Source: Mesobacillus subterraneus (GTDB lineage: Bacteria; Bacillota; Bacilli; Bacillales; Cytobacillaceae). From it: a stretch of 64,000 bases of DNA. Location: NCBI RefSeq assembly GCF_023715485.1, contig NZ_JAMBOF010000005.1, positions 124,001 through 188,000 of the forward strand. The letters are read 5' to 3'. How positions within the stretch are numbered: the first letter of the stretch is position 1; the number at the start of each line of letters is the position of its first letter. Below are positions 24,938-33,646 of the stretch, piece by piece. The translations under genes and the position numbers were made by a program. Below the pieces are notes generated by a model, which saw nothing but the letters and a program-made list of their open reading frames with translations, had not been told where the DNA came from and ran no database searches.

Positions 24938-25309
24938 ATGAAATTGTTTATCTTAATTGGAGCAATCAACGCTTTTCTGGCAGTTGCGCTTGGAGCTTTC
25001 GGAGCGCATGGACTCGAAGGCAAGGTAGAACCAAAATATTTAGAAACCTGGAAAACAGCCGTTACATACCAGATGTTTCATGCAACAGGAATTTTCATTA
25101 TTGGAATCCTTGCAGGGAAACTTCCTGCAAATGCGCTAGTTTCCTGGTCTGGCTGGCTAATGCTGATTGGCATCGTGTTATTTTCCGGCAGCTTGTACGT
25201 ATTGAGTGTCACAAAAATCAGCATTCTCGGAGCAATCACCCCACTCGGAGGCGTAGCCTTCCTCGCAGCCTGGGTGCTTTTGATGATCGCGGCTGTTAAA
25301 TATCTGTAA
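24938..25309 (+). CDS. ywdK: DUF423 family membrane protein (YwdK)
   Basis: The 123-residue protein has four membrane helices and the DUF423 signature GAFGAHGL (residues 20-27) followed by TWKTAVTYQMFHATGIFIIG and ITPLGGVAFLAAWVLL. It is conserved across bacteria but its activity is unknown. The ribosome site is AATGAGGTG. It is the last gene before a strong bidirectional terminator shared with gerQ. Confidence 0.9.
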   Translation: MKLFILIGAINAFLAVALGAFGAHGLEGKVEPKYLETWKTAVTYQMFHATGIFIIGILAGKLPANALVSWSGWLMLIGIVLFSGSLYVLSVTKISILGAITPLGGVAFLAAWVLLMIAAVKYL

Positions 25310-25337
25310 ACCTGATAGAACTGCATACAAAAAAATG

Positions 25338-25366
25338 GAGCACGCCGATAGTGGCGTGCTCTTTTG
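25338..25366. terminator. Bidirectional terminator between ywdK and gerQ
   Basis: GAGCACGCC, loop gatagt, GGCGTGCTC, then TTTTG on the plus strand and a T-run on the minus strand. Confidence 0.85.
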
Positions 25367-25372
25367 CATCTC

Positions 25373-25912
25373 TTAGCGAGGAGGATATGCAGTCAATCCT
25401 GCTCCTGCACCGAATGGATACTCATACTCAATTTCTTCATCGAACGTAATGTAATCCAGATAAATCATTGGCAATAAGAATCTCATATTCGTTTGCGGAT
25501 CACTGATGATAATGTGGTCCCTACCTGCAGCTTCGATAATCCCCTTAAAGATCTTCGCATTCCACTCGCGGTTATTTTCAAAGGTCATATAAATGGTAGC
25601 CAGCTTGCCCTTGTTCAGCCGGAGAATATTTTCGATATACGATTGTTCTGCTGGAAGCATGCCAGGTACCTGTACTCCTGAGCCAGCACCAGCACCAGCA
25701 CCCATGGTTGCGCCATTTTGTGCCGGGAATGCTGTTGCATCTGGGTAACCCATCTGTTGTCCCATCTGCCCCATTTGTCCCATCTGTCCCATCTGTCCCA
25801 TCTGCTGGGCCTGTGGGTATCCTGTTGGCATTTGGGTTTCAGCACCAGTATATGGCTGGTAGGTTTGTGGATAGGTTCTGTAGTTATAATATGGATAATT
25901 GGATTGAGTCAT
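25373..25912 (-). CDS. gerQ: Spore coat protein GerQ
   Basis: The 179-residue protein has a Tyr/Pro/Gln/Met/Gly-rich N-terminal half and a conserved C-terminal domain (about residues 87-165: YIENILRLNKGKLATIYMTF...DHIIISDPQTNMRFLLPMIYLDYITFDEEIEY). In B. subtilis GerQ (YwdL) is cross-linked in the coat by transglutaminase Tgl and keeps the lytic enzyme CwlJ in place for germination. The lysines and glutamines needed for cross-linking are present. A run of QMG repeats (residues 37-51) is coded by a 9-bp DNA repeat. Start ATG 25912 after AAGGAGG. Confidence 0.92.
   Translation of the reverse strand: MTQSNYPYYNYRTYPQTYQPYTGAETQMPTGYPQAQQMGQMGQMGQMGQMGQQMGYPDATAFPAQNGATMGAGAGAGSGVQVPGMLPAEQSYIENILRLNKGKLATIYMTFENNREWNAKIFKGIIEAAGRDHIIISDPQTNMRFLLPMIYLDYITFDEEIEYEYPFGAGAGLTAYPPR
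25761..25805. repeat. 9-bp tandem repeat inside gerQ (5 units)
   Basis: CCCATCTGT/C is repeated five times with one variant base, coding Gln-Met-Gly units on the minus strand. Being in frame, slippage would change coat protein length without a frameshift. Confidence 0.85.
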
Positions 25913-26153
25913 TGTGTAGCCTCCTTAAAAGTTTTTATTCATTGCCTTCATTTCACCTTATATATGTAATGGTGAAATTGATCTTTTACGGGATGAGTGT
26001 ACAAGTAAAATGATTCCTCACTATTTCATTCATATGAGGAAAGCTTGATTTTATGACAGGGAAAATGGATGGGCAGGGAAGGAATTTTCGTTGTTGAGCA
26101 ACAGGTGCTTGCCTTCTTGGGAAGTCGTACTTTTGGGGGCAAAGTTTTTGAAA

Positions 26154-26181
26154 TAAAAAAACCTCAGGCAAATGCCTGAGG
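26154..26181 (-). terminator. hemQ terminator
   Basis: Minus strand CCTCAGGCA-tt-TGCCTGAGG followed by TTTTTTT. The 240 bases between this and gerQ hold nothing recognised. Confidence 0.85.
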
Positions 26182-26191
26182 CGGAAAGTTA

Positions 26192-26938
26192 TTAGTTAAC
26201 ATGTAAAAACGCAGAAACGCGGTCTACTTCAAGCAGGTTTCCTACGAAGAAAGCGCCGAATTCGCCGTAGCGTGCGCTCACTTCATCAAAACGCATTTCA
26301 TAAACAAGCTTCTTGAACTGCAGGACTTCATCCGCAAATAGAGTTACGCCCCATTCGTAATCGTCAAACCCTACTGAACCTGTGATGATTTGTTTGACTT
26401 TACCGGCATATTGGCGGCCGATCATACCGTGGCTGCGCATCATATTGCGGCGGTCTTCCATCGGAAGCATGTACCAGTTGTCGTTGCCCTGGCGGCGCTT
26501 GTCCATTGGATAGAAGCAAACATGCTTAGCTTTTGGAAGCTCAGGATACAGGCGAGCAAGGATTTGCGGATTCTGGTAAGGATCTTCACCAGCAGGCAAG
26601 TAGTTGCTCAACTCGACAACAGAAACGTAAGAATGTGCCGGAACAGTGAATTCAGCCAGCTTCGTTTTGTTGAATTCTGTTTCGATTTCATTCAATTCTT
26701 CCATTGTAGGACGCAAGATCATCATCATGAAATCTGCTTTTTGGCCAACGATTGTATAAAGGGCATGGCTGCCGTTCTTCTCGTTTTGCGTACCGTTCCA
26801 TTTTTCCACAAGTCCAAGGAATTCATGGATTGCTGCCTGGCGCTCATCGCTAGAAAGCATCTTCCAGGTTGTCCAGTCTACAGTGCGGAAATCATGCAGG
26901 CAATACCAGCCATCTAATGTCTGTGCTGCTTCACTCAT
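26192..26938 (-). CDS. hemQ: Coproheme decarboxylase HemQ (chlorite dismutase fold)
   Basis: The 248-residue protein is HemQ (YwfI), which converts coproheme III to protoheme in the Gram-positive coproporphyrin-dependent pathway. Landmarks: the N-terminal [15 protein letters not shown], the catalytic tyrosine region [20 protein letters not shown], the heme-ligand histidine area [18 protein letters not shown], and [18 protein letters not shown]. Start ATG 26938 behind TAGGAGTG. It is divergent from pta, as in B. subtilis. Confidence 0.93.
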   Translation of the reverse strand: MSEAAQTLDGWYCLHDFRTVDWTTWKMLSSDERQAAIHEFLGLVEKWNGTQNEKNGSHALYTIVGQKADFMMMILRPTMEELNEIETEFNKTKLAEFTVPAHSYVSVVELSNYLPAGEDPYQNPQILARLYPELPKAKHVCFYPMDKRRQGNDNWYMLPMEDRRNMMRSHGMIGRQYAGKVKQIITGSVGFDDYEWGVTLFADEVLQFKKLVYEMRFDEVSARYGEFGAFFVGNLLEVDRVSAFLHVN

Positions 26939-27065
26939 TTATATCACTCCTAAAAATCATAAATATACCATTATCATATCATAGTTTCTCCATCCGTCAT
27001 GTTTATAAAACCCGGATTGTTTATACTGTACATAAAAAGGATATTTTGTTAAAGATTGCAGATAG

Positions 27066-27180
27066 TAAGAAAAGCGGAGGCGACTGCTTAAATTCGGGAA
27101 ACGCTGGAGGGCTGAAAGGTGAAATCGTTTTTTAACTTGGCGAGAAGAACTAAATCGTCTCTCGAGTTAGGAACCGCAGC
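27066..27180. repeat. Decayed copy of a widespread Bacillaceae intergenic repeat
   Basis: The segment AAAAGCGGAGGCGACTGC, then CGCTGGAGGGCTGAAAGGTG and TCGTTTTTTAACTT, resembles from memory a dispersed repeat of Bacillus genomes (AAAAGCGGAAGCGCC..., CTGGAGGGCCTGAAGGTG). It has lost its GC-rich core. Recognition is by memory only. Confidence 0.35.
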
Positions 27181-27240
27181 CGGAATGTTTTCCAAGTTAT
27201 ATTAACATGCTTGAAAATTTTTAATAAAAAGACTTCATAG

Positions 27241-27254
27241 TGTAAACGATAACA
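27241..27254. promoter_or_regulatory. cre site (CcpA) upstream of pta
   Basis: TGTAAACGATAACA matches the cre consensus TGWAANCGNTNWCA at all positions. It sits just upstream of the pta -35. B. subtilis pta is activated by CcpA through an upstream cre, so activation by overflow carbon is expected. Confidence 0.8.
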
Positions 27255-27257
27255 TTC

Positions 27258-27285
27258 TTGAATTTTAAGGTTGGTAAAGTATGCT
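27258..27285 (+). promoter_or_regulatory. SigA-type promoter of pta
   Basis: TTGAAT, 16-bp spacer, TATGCT. The cre site is centred about 44 bp upstream of the expected start, on the activator side. Confidence 0.55.
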
Positions 27286-27313
27286 AGAAGTATAGAATAA
27301 AGGAGGAGTCAGC

Positions 27314-28291
27314 ATGAGTGATTTATTTGAAGGCTTAAAAGCCAAATTAAGCGGACAAAATTTACGGATTGTATTTCCAGAAGGCCTTGATGAACGGATT
27401 TTAGCTGCAGCTGGAAGGCTTGCTGCAGACGGAGTGTTAACACCAATCTTAGTAGGGAATATCGAACAGATTCAGGCGAAGGCGAATGACATGGACGTGT
27501 CTCTTGATGCGATTGAAATTTATGATCCAGCCAACTTCCTGATGATGGATGAGCTAGTCGCTGCATTCGTTGAGAGACGCAAAGGAAAAGCAACGGAAGA
27601 GCAGGCCCGCCAGATTCTTCTTGATGAGAACTACTTTGGCACAATGCTGGTGTACGCAAACAAAGCAGACGGCCTTGTAAGCGGCGCAGCGCACTCAACT
27701 GCAGATACAGTAAGACCTGCATTGCAGATCATCAAGACGAAAGAAGGCGTCCGTAAGACATCAGGTGTCTTTATCATGGTTCGTGAAGATGAAAAGTATG
27801 TATTCGCTGACTGTGCGATCAACATCGCACCTGACAGCCAGGACCTTGCTGAAATCGCAATCGAAAGCGCGAAAACAGCAAGAATGTTTGACGTAGAGCC
27901 GCGCGTGGCGATGCTGAGCTTCTCTACTAAAGGTTCTGCTGTTTCACCTGAAACGGAAAAAGTATCGAAAGCAGTCGAAGAAGCTAAGCTTCGCGATCCG
28001 CTTCTGATTGTTGACGGTGAGTTCCAATTCGACGCAGCCTTCGTTCCTTCTGTTGCGGCTAAGAAAGCTCCAGATTCGCCACTTCAGGGCGATGCGAATG
28101 TGTTCGTATTCCCAAGCCTTGAAGCAGGCAACATCGGCTATAAAATCGCCCAGCGCTTAGGTGGTTTTGAAGCTGTAGGCCCAATCTTACAAGGGTTGAA
28201 CCGTCCGGTTAACGACCTGTCCCGAGGCTGCAGCGAGGAAGACGTTTATAAGCTCGCGTTGATTACCGCAGGTCAGGCACTTGTTAAATAA
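27314..28291 (+). CDS. pta: Phosphate acetyltransferase
   Basis: The 325-residue enzyme interconverts acetyl-CoA and acetyl phosphate in the overflow (acetate) pathway, cytosolic. Family segments: LRIVFPEGLDERILAAAGRL, NYFGTMLVYANKADGLVSGAAHSTADTVRPALQ (active-site region), RVAMLSFSTKGS, DGEFQFDAAFVPSVAAKKAP, NVFVFPSLEAGNIGYKIAQR and the C-terminal GPILQGLNRPVNDLSRGC. The length is typical of the short Pta type lacking the regulatory N-domain. Start ATG 27314 behind AAGGAGGAG. A perfect cre site lies upstream. Confidence 0.96.
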   Translation: MSDLFEGLKAKLSGQNLRIVFPEGLDERILAAAGRLAADGVLTPILVGNIEQIQAKANDMDVSLDAIEIYDPANFLMMDELVAAFVERRKGKATEEQARQILLDENYFGTMLVYANKADGLVSGAAHSTADTVRPALQIIKTKEGVRKTSGVFIMVREDEKYVFADCAINIAPDSQDLAEIAIESAKTARMFDVEPRVAMLSFSTKGSAVSPETEKVSKAVEEAKLRDPLLIVDGEFQFDAAFVPSVAAKKAPDSPLQGDANVFVFPSLEAGNIGYKIAQRLGGFEAVGPILQGLNRPVNDLSRGCSEEDVYKLALITAGQALVK

Positions 28292-28304
28292 GATTTACAT
28301 GTTA

Positions 28305-28333
28305 GCCGGTCGATTTTTTCGATCGGCTTTTTG
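28305..28333 (+). terminator. pta terminator
   Basis: AGCCGGTCGA pairs with TCGATCGGCT (one G-U), followed by TTTTTG. Confidence 0.85.
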
Positions 28334-28399
28334 AATGCCGATTTTGCCCATTATGCTATAATATCAACGGAATGATTTAGAAAGAAAAGAGGAATTTTC

Positions 28400-29248
28400 A
28401 TGGATGAGGCGCTCAATTTATTGCGTCAGGACAAATGGAGATTGATTGACCAGTCTGCGCTTGGTGCGCATTTTCACGCCCTCCAGTCATTTGGCACGGA
28501 TGATACATTATGCGAATCGGTAGGCAGGGGCCAATCCCCGGCAACAGCAAGGGCATGGGTCCACCATGACACGATTGTCCTGGGCATCCAGGATACAAGG
28601 CTGCCGCATCTTCAGGAGGGTCTGGATTACCTTGAAGAGCAAGGCTATCAATTTATTGTCCGCAACTCCGGCGGCCTGGCCGTCGTGCTTGACGATGGAG
28701 TCCTGAATCTTTCACTTATTTTACCTGAAAAGGAAAAGGGAATAGACATCAACCGCGGCTATGATGCAATGTGGTTTTTAATAAAAGAAATGTTTGCTGA
28801 TTTTAATAAAAAGATAGACGCAAAGGAGATTTCCGCTTCATATTGTCCAGGAAGCTATGATTTGAGCATCGACGGGAAAAAATTTGCGGGAATCTCGCAG
28901 CGCCGCCTGAAAAAAGGGGTCGCTGTCCAAATCTATCTTTGCGTGAACGGAAGCGGAAGCGAGCGGGCAGAATTGATCCGTGAGTTCTACTCTCGAGCAA
29001 AAAAAGGCGAACGCACGAAATTCAGCTATCCGGATATCGAGCCGGAGGTGATGGCTTCACTTTCTGAGCTGTTTGGTGTCGAGATGACGATTCAGGATGT
29101 GATGTTACGGTTTTTAACATTCCTGAACGCCAACAGCGATGAGCTGACATCGGGGTATCTTAATAATACAGAGATTGAGCTGTTTGACCATTACTATAAC
29201 CGGATCATCGAACGGAACGAAAAATTCCTCGAGCCATTGGATAGTTAA
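28400..29248 (+). CDS. lipL: Octanoyl-[GcvH]:protein N-octanoyltransferase LipL
   Basis: The 282-residue protein belongs to the BPL/LplA/LipB fold. It carries [61 protein letters not shown] with the catalytic cysteine in SYCPG, and [19 protein letters not shown]. subtilis LipL (YwfL) moves octanoyl groups from GcvH to E2 subunits of oxoacid dehydrogenases. The cysteine and the location next to pta separate it from lipoate ligases. Start ATG 28400 behind AAGAGG. Confidence 0.9.
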   Translation: MDEALNLLRQDKWRLIDQSALGAHFHALQSFGTDDTLCESVGRGQSPATARAWVHHDTIVLGIQDTRLPHLQEGLDYLEEQGYQFIVRNSGGLAVVLDDGVLNLSLILPEKEKGIDINRGYDAMWFLIKEMFADFNKKIDAKEISASYCPGSYDLSIDGKKFAGISQRRLKKGVAVQIYLCVNGSGSERAELIREFYSRAKKGERTKFSYPDIEPEVMASLSELFGVEMTIQDVMLRFLTFLNANSDELTSGYLNNTEIELFDHYYNRIIERNEKFLEPLDS

Positions 29249-29320
29249 CTGGAAAAACAAGACTTCGGAAGTATAACCAGTGTTGACGTTTCAAGATAAA
29301 AATCACCCAATCCATTAAAG

Positions 29321-29350
29321 AAAAGCCGGAAACTGAGGTTTCCGGCTTTT
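29321..29350. terminator. Bidirectional terminator between lipL and rsfA
   Basis: AAAAGCCGGAAAC-tgag-GTTTCCGGCTTTT is a perfect 13-bp stem with A- and T-runs on both sides. Confidence 0.85.
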
Positions 29351-29425
29351 CTCCAAAGAGGGGGTTGCTGCCAATTCTCCATCTACAACTAACATCTATC
29401 TATTTAGTAATTAGAAAAACTAGGT

Positions 29426-30274
29426 TTATTCTGCTACTTTTTCGAGATTGCCGTTACGGTCCATCTTGAACTTGGTTGCCGGACGTTCTTCTTCTTCAAA
29501 CAGGGCAAGCTTGCGGGCGCGGTTCATGATTTTCATAAGTGTTTCATAATCTTCCTGCATCGTATTCGTATTTACCTCGAGCCTGTTTATTTTTCCCTGC
29601 AGTTCTTCGTTCTGTTTCCTTAAACTATTGATTTCACGCTTTAATCTTTCATTCTCACTCTTATAGATATCTACTTGCAGCGAAGAACCATTTAAGCTTT
29701 GCAGGTAAGCGATCACATGTCCCATCGTCATGCCTGTCGGCGGGACAGTATATCTCACAGGTGCTGCCTGTACTCTGGCTGCCGGTGCCGGCATCTCCGC
29801 CATTTCAGCAGCTGCCTCTGCAGAGTAATTCTTTTGCTCTTGTTTATTATTCACTAAATCTTCTACTTCGGCCATAAGCGCAGCATCAATTTGTTTGTCA
29901 TCCTGCTCCAGCAAAGACAGGTCAAACATAAACTGGGATTCACTCGTCTCGACCTCTGGCAACGAACCTGTCAAACTTTCATCCATTACTGGCACTGGCG
30001 GTGCATATAACAGTTTCTTTTTGCCGCCCTGATCTTTTCCTAGGATTCTCTGTCTCTGTTTCCGCTGCTTCTTTGCAAGCTGCAAGGCTTTTTCATAGTT
30101 GTGCCTTACGACTGCGTTCCATCTGAATCCGCAGGCGGCTGAAGTGCGGTCAAGCTTGTCGCCCACCTCTTCAAATGCATTCAATTGTGTGCTGCCTTCT
30201 CTTACGTGGCGCAGCACGGTTTCTGCCAGCAACAAATCATTTTCTTCTGTCCAGGCATCCTGTCGTACTTTCAT
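29426..30274 (-). CDS. rsfA: RsfA family prespore-specific transcriptional regulator
   Basis: I chose ATG 30274 (product MKVRQDAWTEENDLLLAETV) with GGGAG ten bases upstream. A TTG at 30283 sits inside that site. The 282-residue protein has an N-terminal Myb/SANT-like DNA-binding domain (residues 1-55, with RTSAACGFRWNAVVRHNYEKA), a basic linker, a low-complexity middle, and a long C-terminal coiled coil (about residues 195-245: YKSENERLKREINSLRKQNE). RsfA (YwfN) tunes SigF-dependent prespore genes during sporulation. The genomic position between lipL and ywfO matches B. subtilis. Confidence 0.88.
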   Translation of the reverse strand: MKVRQDAWTEENDLLLAETVLRHVREGSTQLNAFEEVGDKLDRTSAACGFRWNAVVRHNYEKALQLAKKQRKQRQRILGKDQGGKKKLLYAPPVPVMDESLTGSLPEVETSESQFMFDLSLLEQDDKQIDAALMAEVEDLVNNKQEQKNYSAEAAAEMAEMPAPAARVQAAPVRYTVPPTGMTMGHVIAYLQSLNGSSLQVDIYKSENERLKREINSLRKQNEELQGKINRLEVNTNTMQEDYETLMKIMNRARKLALFEEEERPATKFKMDRNGNLEKVAE

Positions 30275-30438
30275 TTTTTTCAACTCCCTTTTACATTGGT
30301 TAACTATTTAAAAGCTATATTTCAATCATGTCCTGAATTTGGAAAGCTTATACATTGTAAAATGGAAGGATAGTAGATTTTTCGCATGAATGCTTGTTTT
30401 TTATATAGATAGATAAGCAAACCGACCTTCTTAACAGC

Positions 30439-30467
30439 TTGCAATCGTACGAGATAAGAGGTAAAAT
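30439..30467 (+). promoter_or_regulatory. SigA-type promoter upstream of the DUF1450 gene
   Basis: TTGCAA, 17-bp spacer, TAAAAT, about 60 bp before the start codon. Confidence 0.5.
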
Positions 30468-30527
30468 ACGCTTTAGTCTAAAAGTGTTGTCAACTTATGC
30501 AGTTGATAAAAGAAAGGGTTGTCCTAA

Positions 30528-30749
30528 ATGGCAAACGAATTCCGTGTTTGCGACGACTGTCAGGCCGTAAACCTTAAAACATTGATTCCGAAGCTGAAGC
30601 AGCTGGATCCTGAAGCGAAAATGGAGATTGGATGCCAGTCCTATTGCGGACCAGGCAGAAAGAAAACTTTTGCTTTCGTAAACAACCGGCCAGTCGCTGC
30701 TTTGACTGAAGAAGAACTTATGGAAAAAGTCCAGAAAAAACTTAAATAA
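30528..30749 (+). CDS. DUF1450 family protein (YuzB-like)
   Basis: The 73-residue soluble protein starts [16 protein letters not shown] and has a conserved cysteine set (CDDC near residue 8, then [12 protein letters not shown] around 42-53). This fits the DUF1450 family of small Bacillus proteins with a thioredoxin-like ferredoxin fold. Function unknown; a metal or redox role is likely from the cysteines. ATG 30528 follows AAAGGGTTGTCC. Confidence 0.85.
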   Translation: MANEFRVCDDCQAVNLKTLIPKLKQLDPEAKMEIGCQSYCGPGRKKTFAFVNNRPVAALTEEELMEKVQKKLK

Positions 30750-30796
30750 CCTGACTCTTCTTCAGGTGCTTTCGTCTAACTTAAAAGAATTCATAT

Positions 30797-30835
30797 AAAT
30801 CACCTTTAAACAAACGTTTAGAGGTGATTTTTTTT
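30797..30835 (+). terminator. Terminator after the DUF1450 gene
   Basis: AAATCACCTTTAAAC pairs with GTTTAGAGGTGATTT around caaa, followed by TTTTT. Confidence 0.85.
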
Positions 30836-31015
30836 CCGCGCTAAACTTGCAAACTACAAAATTGTTTATAAAGCCTCCAATATTGGAATTAAAGGTATTA
30901 GAAAAGTATTTGTAAATCCGCATGCAATATTTGTAAAAATTTGCAGAAAATCGAGATGATTTGACGAATGAAACAGGCTATAATAGTAACAAGTTGATTA
31001 GGAAGAAGGGGAACG

Positions 31016-32332
31016 ATGGAATATTCGGAAGAAAAGCTAATTGAAGAAAAAGTTTTCAAAGATCCAGTACACCGGTATGTCCATGTCCGTGACCGAGTGA
31101 TCTGGGATTTGATTGGAACGAAGGAGTTCCAGCGCCTGAGAAGGGTCAAGCAGCTCGGCACGACGTACTTAACCTTCCACGGAGCTGAACACAGCAGGTT
31201 TAACCATTCACTTGGCGTGTATGAAATCACGCGCCGGATTGTCGACAATGCCTTTGCTTCCCGTCCGGAATGGGATGAAGGTGAGAGACTGCTTTCACTA
31301 TGTGCAGCACTGCTTCATGACCTTGGCCATGGACCGTTCTCACACTCGTTTGAGAAGGTATTTGACCTTGACCATGAAGATTTTACAAGGGAAATCATTC
31401 TTGGGGATACAGAAGTGAATCAGGTGCTGACAAAGGTTGCACCGGATTTTCCCAAGAAGGTAGCCGAAGTTATAGAAAAGACGTATGAAAACAAGCTTGT
31501 CATCAGCTTGATTTCCAGCCAGATCGACGCTGACAGGATGGATTACCTGCAAAGGGATGCCTATTTTACCGGAGTCAGCTACGGACATTTTGATATGGAA
31601 CGGATTTTGCGTGTCATGCGCCCGCGGGAAGACCAGGTCGTGATCAAGCAAAGCGGGATGCATGCTGTCGAGGACTACATAATGAGCCGCTACCAGATGT
31701 ACTGGCAGGTCTACTTCCATCCAGTGACAAGGAGTGCCGAGGTCATTCTGACGAAAATCCTGCACCGTGCAAAACACCTTCATGAGCAAAATTACACCTT
31801 CAAACATAAACCGCATCATTTTTACTCAATATTTGAGGACCGTATGACTTTGCAAGACTATTTAAAATTGGATGAAGCCGTGTTCCTCTACTATTTCCAG
31901 AGTTGGGAGGAAGAAGAGGACGACATACTGAGTGACTTGTGCCGCCGCTTCAATAACCGTAATCTATTTAAATATGTTGAGTTCGATCCTGCCAAGGAAT
32001 ACAAGAAGCTTGCAAAGCTTTCTGTGCTTTTCGAGCAGGCAGGGCTGGATCCTGAATATTACCTGGTTGTCGATTCATCATCAGACCTTCCATACGATTT
32101 TTACCGCCCGGGCGAGGAGGAAGAACGCCTTCCAATCCACCTCCTAAAGAAAAACGGTGAAATCCGCGAGCTTTCGCGAGAGTCGGAAATTGTAGACGCC
32201 ATTTCGGGTAAAAGGCGGACAGACCATAAACTTTATTATCCTGCCGATTTCTTGGAAAAAGAAAAAGCACGTCCTGAAATCGAGCAGATTGTACAGATTC
32301 TTGAGCTGAACTTAGACAATGGGACCATTTGA
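31016..32332 (+). CDS. ywfO: HD-domain nucleotide triphosphohydrolase-like protein YwfO
   Basis: The 438-residue protein is of the SAMHD1/dGTPase-like HD family. The metal motif is complete: His64 (RFNHSLGV), His101-Asp102 (LLHDLGHGPFSH) and Asp in SQIDADRMDYLQRD. The opening KVFKDPVHRYVHV and EFQRLRRVKQLGTTYLTFHG are typical. B. subtilis YwfO is reported as a dNTP/NTP triphosphohydrolase-type protein. Here it should act on cytosolic nucleotides, though the exact substrate is not deducible. Start ATG 31016 after AGAAGGGG. It is followed 18 bp later by ywgA. Confidence 0.9.
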   Translation: MEYSEEKLIEEKVFKDPVHRYVHVRDRVIWDLIGTKEFQRLRRVKQLGTTYLTFHGAEHSRFNHSLGVYEITRRIVDNAFASRPEWDEGERLLSLCAALLHDLGHGPFSHSFEKVFDLDHEDFTREIILGDTEVNQVLTKVAPDFPKKVAEVIEKTYENKLVISLISSQIDADRMDYLQRDAYFTGVSYGHFDMERILRVMRPREDQVVIKQSGMHAVEDYIMSRYQMYWQVYFHPVTRSAEVILTKILHRAKHLHEQNYTFKHKPHHFYSIFEDRMTLQDYLKLDEAVFLYYFQSWEEEEDDILSDLCRRFNNRNLFKYVEFDPAKEYKKLAKLSVLFEQAGLDPEYYLVVDSSSDLPYDFYRPGEEEERLPIHLLKKNGEIRELSRESEIVDAISGKRRTDHKLYYPADFLEKEKARPEIEQIVQILELNLDNGTI

Positions 32333-32350
32333 TACAGGAGTTGACGCGTT

Positions 32351-32863
32351 TTGTTAAAAGACCACGCTAAAATCATACATGCCATTTCGGTTTCTGGAGA
32401 GGTCATCGGCAGGAAGAAGCTTCAGAAAATGATCTATATCGCGAAAAAGATGGAGTTCCCGTTCCAGGAACGATTCCAGTTCCATTTTTACGGACCCTAT
32501 TCCGAAGAGCTTACATTGCGGGTGGAAGAGCTTTGCAACATGGGCTTTTTGGACGAAGTCAAGGAAAAGAAGGGCGGCTACTACCAATACCGCTACACAT
32601 TGACCGAAGCAGGCCAGGAGTTCCTCGGTGAAAACAGCATCGAGATGCCATGCCTTGGCGACTGCCTGACAGATATTAACGACCAGAATGCAAGATTCCT
32701 TGAACTTGTTTCAACTGTTTTGTATTTTGATAACTTGCCAGGTGATGAGGTTCGAGAAAAAATCCAGACCGTGAAGAAGAGCCAGAAGTACACCGATGAA
32801 GAGATTGCTGACGCCTACGCATATATCGCGAGCTTGAAAGAAAAGGCCAGGCAACTGGCGTAG
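32351..32863 (+). CDS. ywgA: YwgA family protein
   Basis: The 170-residue protein starts at TTG 32351 with GGAG about 12 bp upstream. The N-terminal half looks like a winged-helix (IGRKKLQKMIYIAKKMEFPF, FHFYGPYSEELTLRVEELC, YRYTLTEAGQEFL), a form seen also in SocA/Panacea antitoxin-like and phage-associated proteins. The C-terminal half is helical. YwgA is conserved beside ywfO in Bacillus; its function is unknown. The short gap to ywfO implies one operon. Confidence 0.88.
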   Translation: MLKDHAKIIHAISVSGEVIGRKKLQKMIYIAKKMEFPFQERFQFHFYGPYSEELTLRVEELCNMGFLDEVKEKKGGYYQYRYTLTEAGQEFLGENSIEMPCLGDCLTDINDQNARFLELVSTVLYFDNLPGDEVREKIQTVKKSQKYTDEEIADAYAYIASLKEKARQLA

Positions 32864-32920
32864 GGATATTTTAATCGAGTATGGAACCTTATTGGGGTTT
32901 GTGCTCGATTTTTTTATGTT

Positions 32921-33270
32921 CCCGGAAGAGGGGAAGAGAAGGAAAACCGGGCACATTAAACAGAAATATGTCCCTGGAATAGTGAAGAAGAGGGAAAACC
33001 GGGCACATAAAAGGGAAATATGTTCCCGGAATAGGGAAGAGAAGGAAAACCGGGCACATAAAAGGGAAATATGTTCCCGGAATAGGGAAGAGAAGGAAAA
33101 CCGGGCACATAAAAGGGAAATATGTTCCCGGAATAGGGAAAGAGAAGGAAAACCGGCCACATAAAAGGGAAATATGTGCCCGGAATAGGGAAGGAGAAGG
33201 AAAACCGGGCACATAAAAGGGAAATATGTTCCCGGTTGAGGCACGGAATAGAAATTCCGGTCACATAAAA
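32921..33270. repeat. Tandem array, 7 units of 51-53 bp (CCGGGCACATAAAAGGG type)
   Basis: Units begin CCCGG or CCCTGG at 32921, 32972, 33025, 33076, 33127, 33179 and 33231. Across unit borders CCGGGCACATA pairs with TATGTTCCCGG around aaagggaaa, a hairpin per copy. The first and last units are diverged, the middle ones nearly identical. Open frames that cross it on both strands are artefacts of repetition. Confidence 0.92.
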
Positions 33271-33272
33271 GG

Positions 33273-33300
33273 AAAAAGCCCAGAAATCTCTGAGCTTTTA
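33273..33300 (-). terminator. ywhB terminator
   Basis: Minus strand AAAGCTCAGA pairs with TTCTGGGCTTT with one G-U, followed by TT; eight bases past the stop. Confidence 0.65.
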
Positions 33301-33307
33301 GTTCACC

Positions 33308-33493
33308 TTATTCGTCGCTCAACCGCTTGCCTGCTACTGCATAGTGGTTCTTCGTCATTTCCTCGATGAACACGACGACTTTTTCTTTTGGCGCGCCAGT
33401 TGTTTCGCTGACTGCGTCTGTTACTTTCTCCACTAGAGCTTTCTTCTGTTCCTCAGTGCGGCCATCAAGCATTTTTACCGTTACGTATGGCAT
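33308..33493 (-). CDS. ywhB: 4-oxalocrotonate tautomerase family protein YwhB
   Basis: I chose ATG 33493 because AAGGAGG precedes it and the mature protein must start with proline. The 61-residue product MPYVTVKMLDGRTEEQKKAL has the catalytic Pro2 (N-terminal after Met removal) and the conserved arginine near residue 12. 4-OT family proteins tautomerise unsaturated keto-acids as small homohexamers. The physiological substrate of YwhB is unknown. Single gene, opposite to its neighbours. Confidence 0.9.
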   Translation of the reverse strand: MPYVTVKMLDGRTEEQKKALVEKVTDAVSETTGAPKEKVVVFIEEMTKNHYAVAGKRLSDE

Positions 33494-33646
33494 GTGTTTT
33501 GCCTCCTTAGAATGTCTAATATGTACCTCTAAATTGAGTTTTTCATAATTCGCTAAAATACGCAAGTATCGCAGAAGATTCTCGTTTTCACATTCAAACG
33601 AGAATACGTTATACTTTAGAGAAAAGACAAAAAAGGGGAATGGAAT

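Noticed and set aside
32892-33264. Open frames on both strands over 32.7-33.3 kb with repeated peptide motifs (HKREICSRN; FPFYVPGFP)
   Set aside because: They run through the 52-bp tandem array; a period near 52 shifts frame each unit, and there is no ribosome site.
20701-33270. CRISPR array interpretation of the 52-bp and 20-bp arrays
   Set aside because: Units are repeated over their full length without unique spacers, and there are no cas genes.
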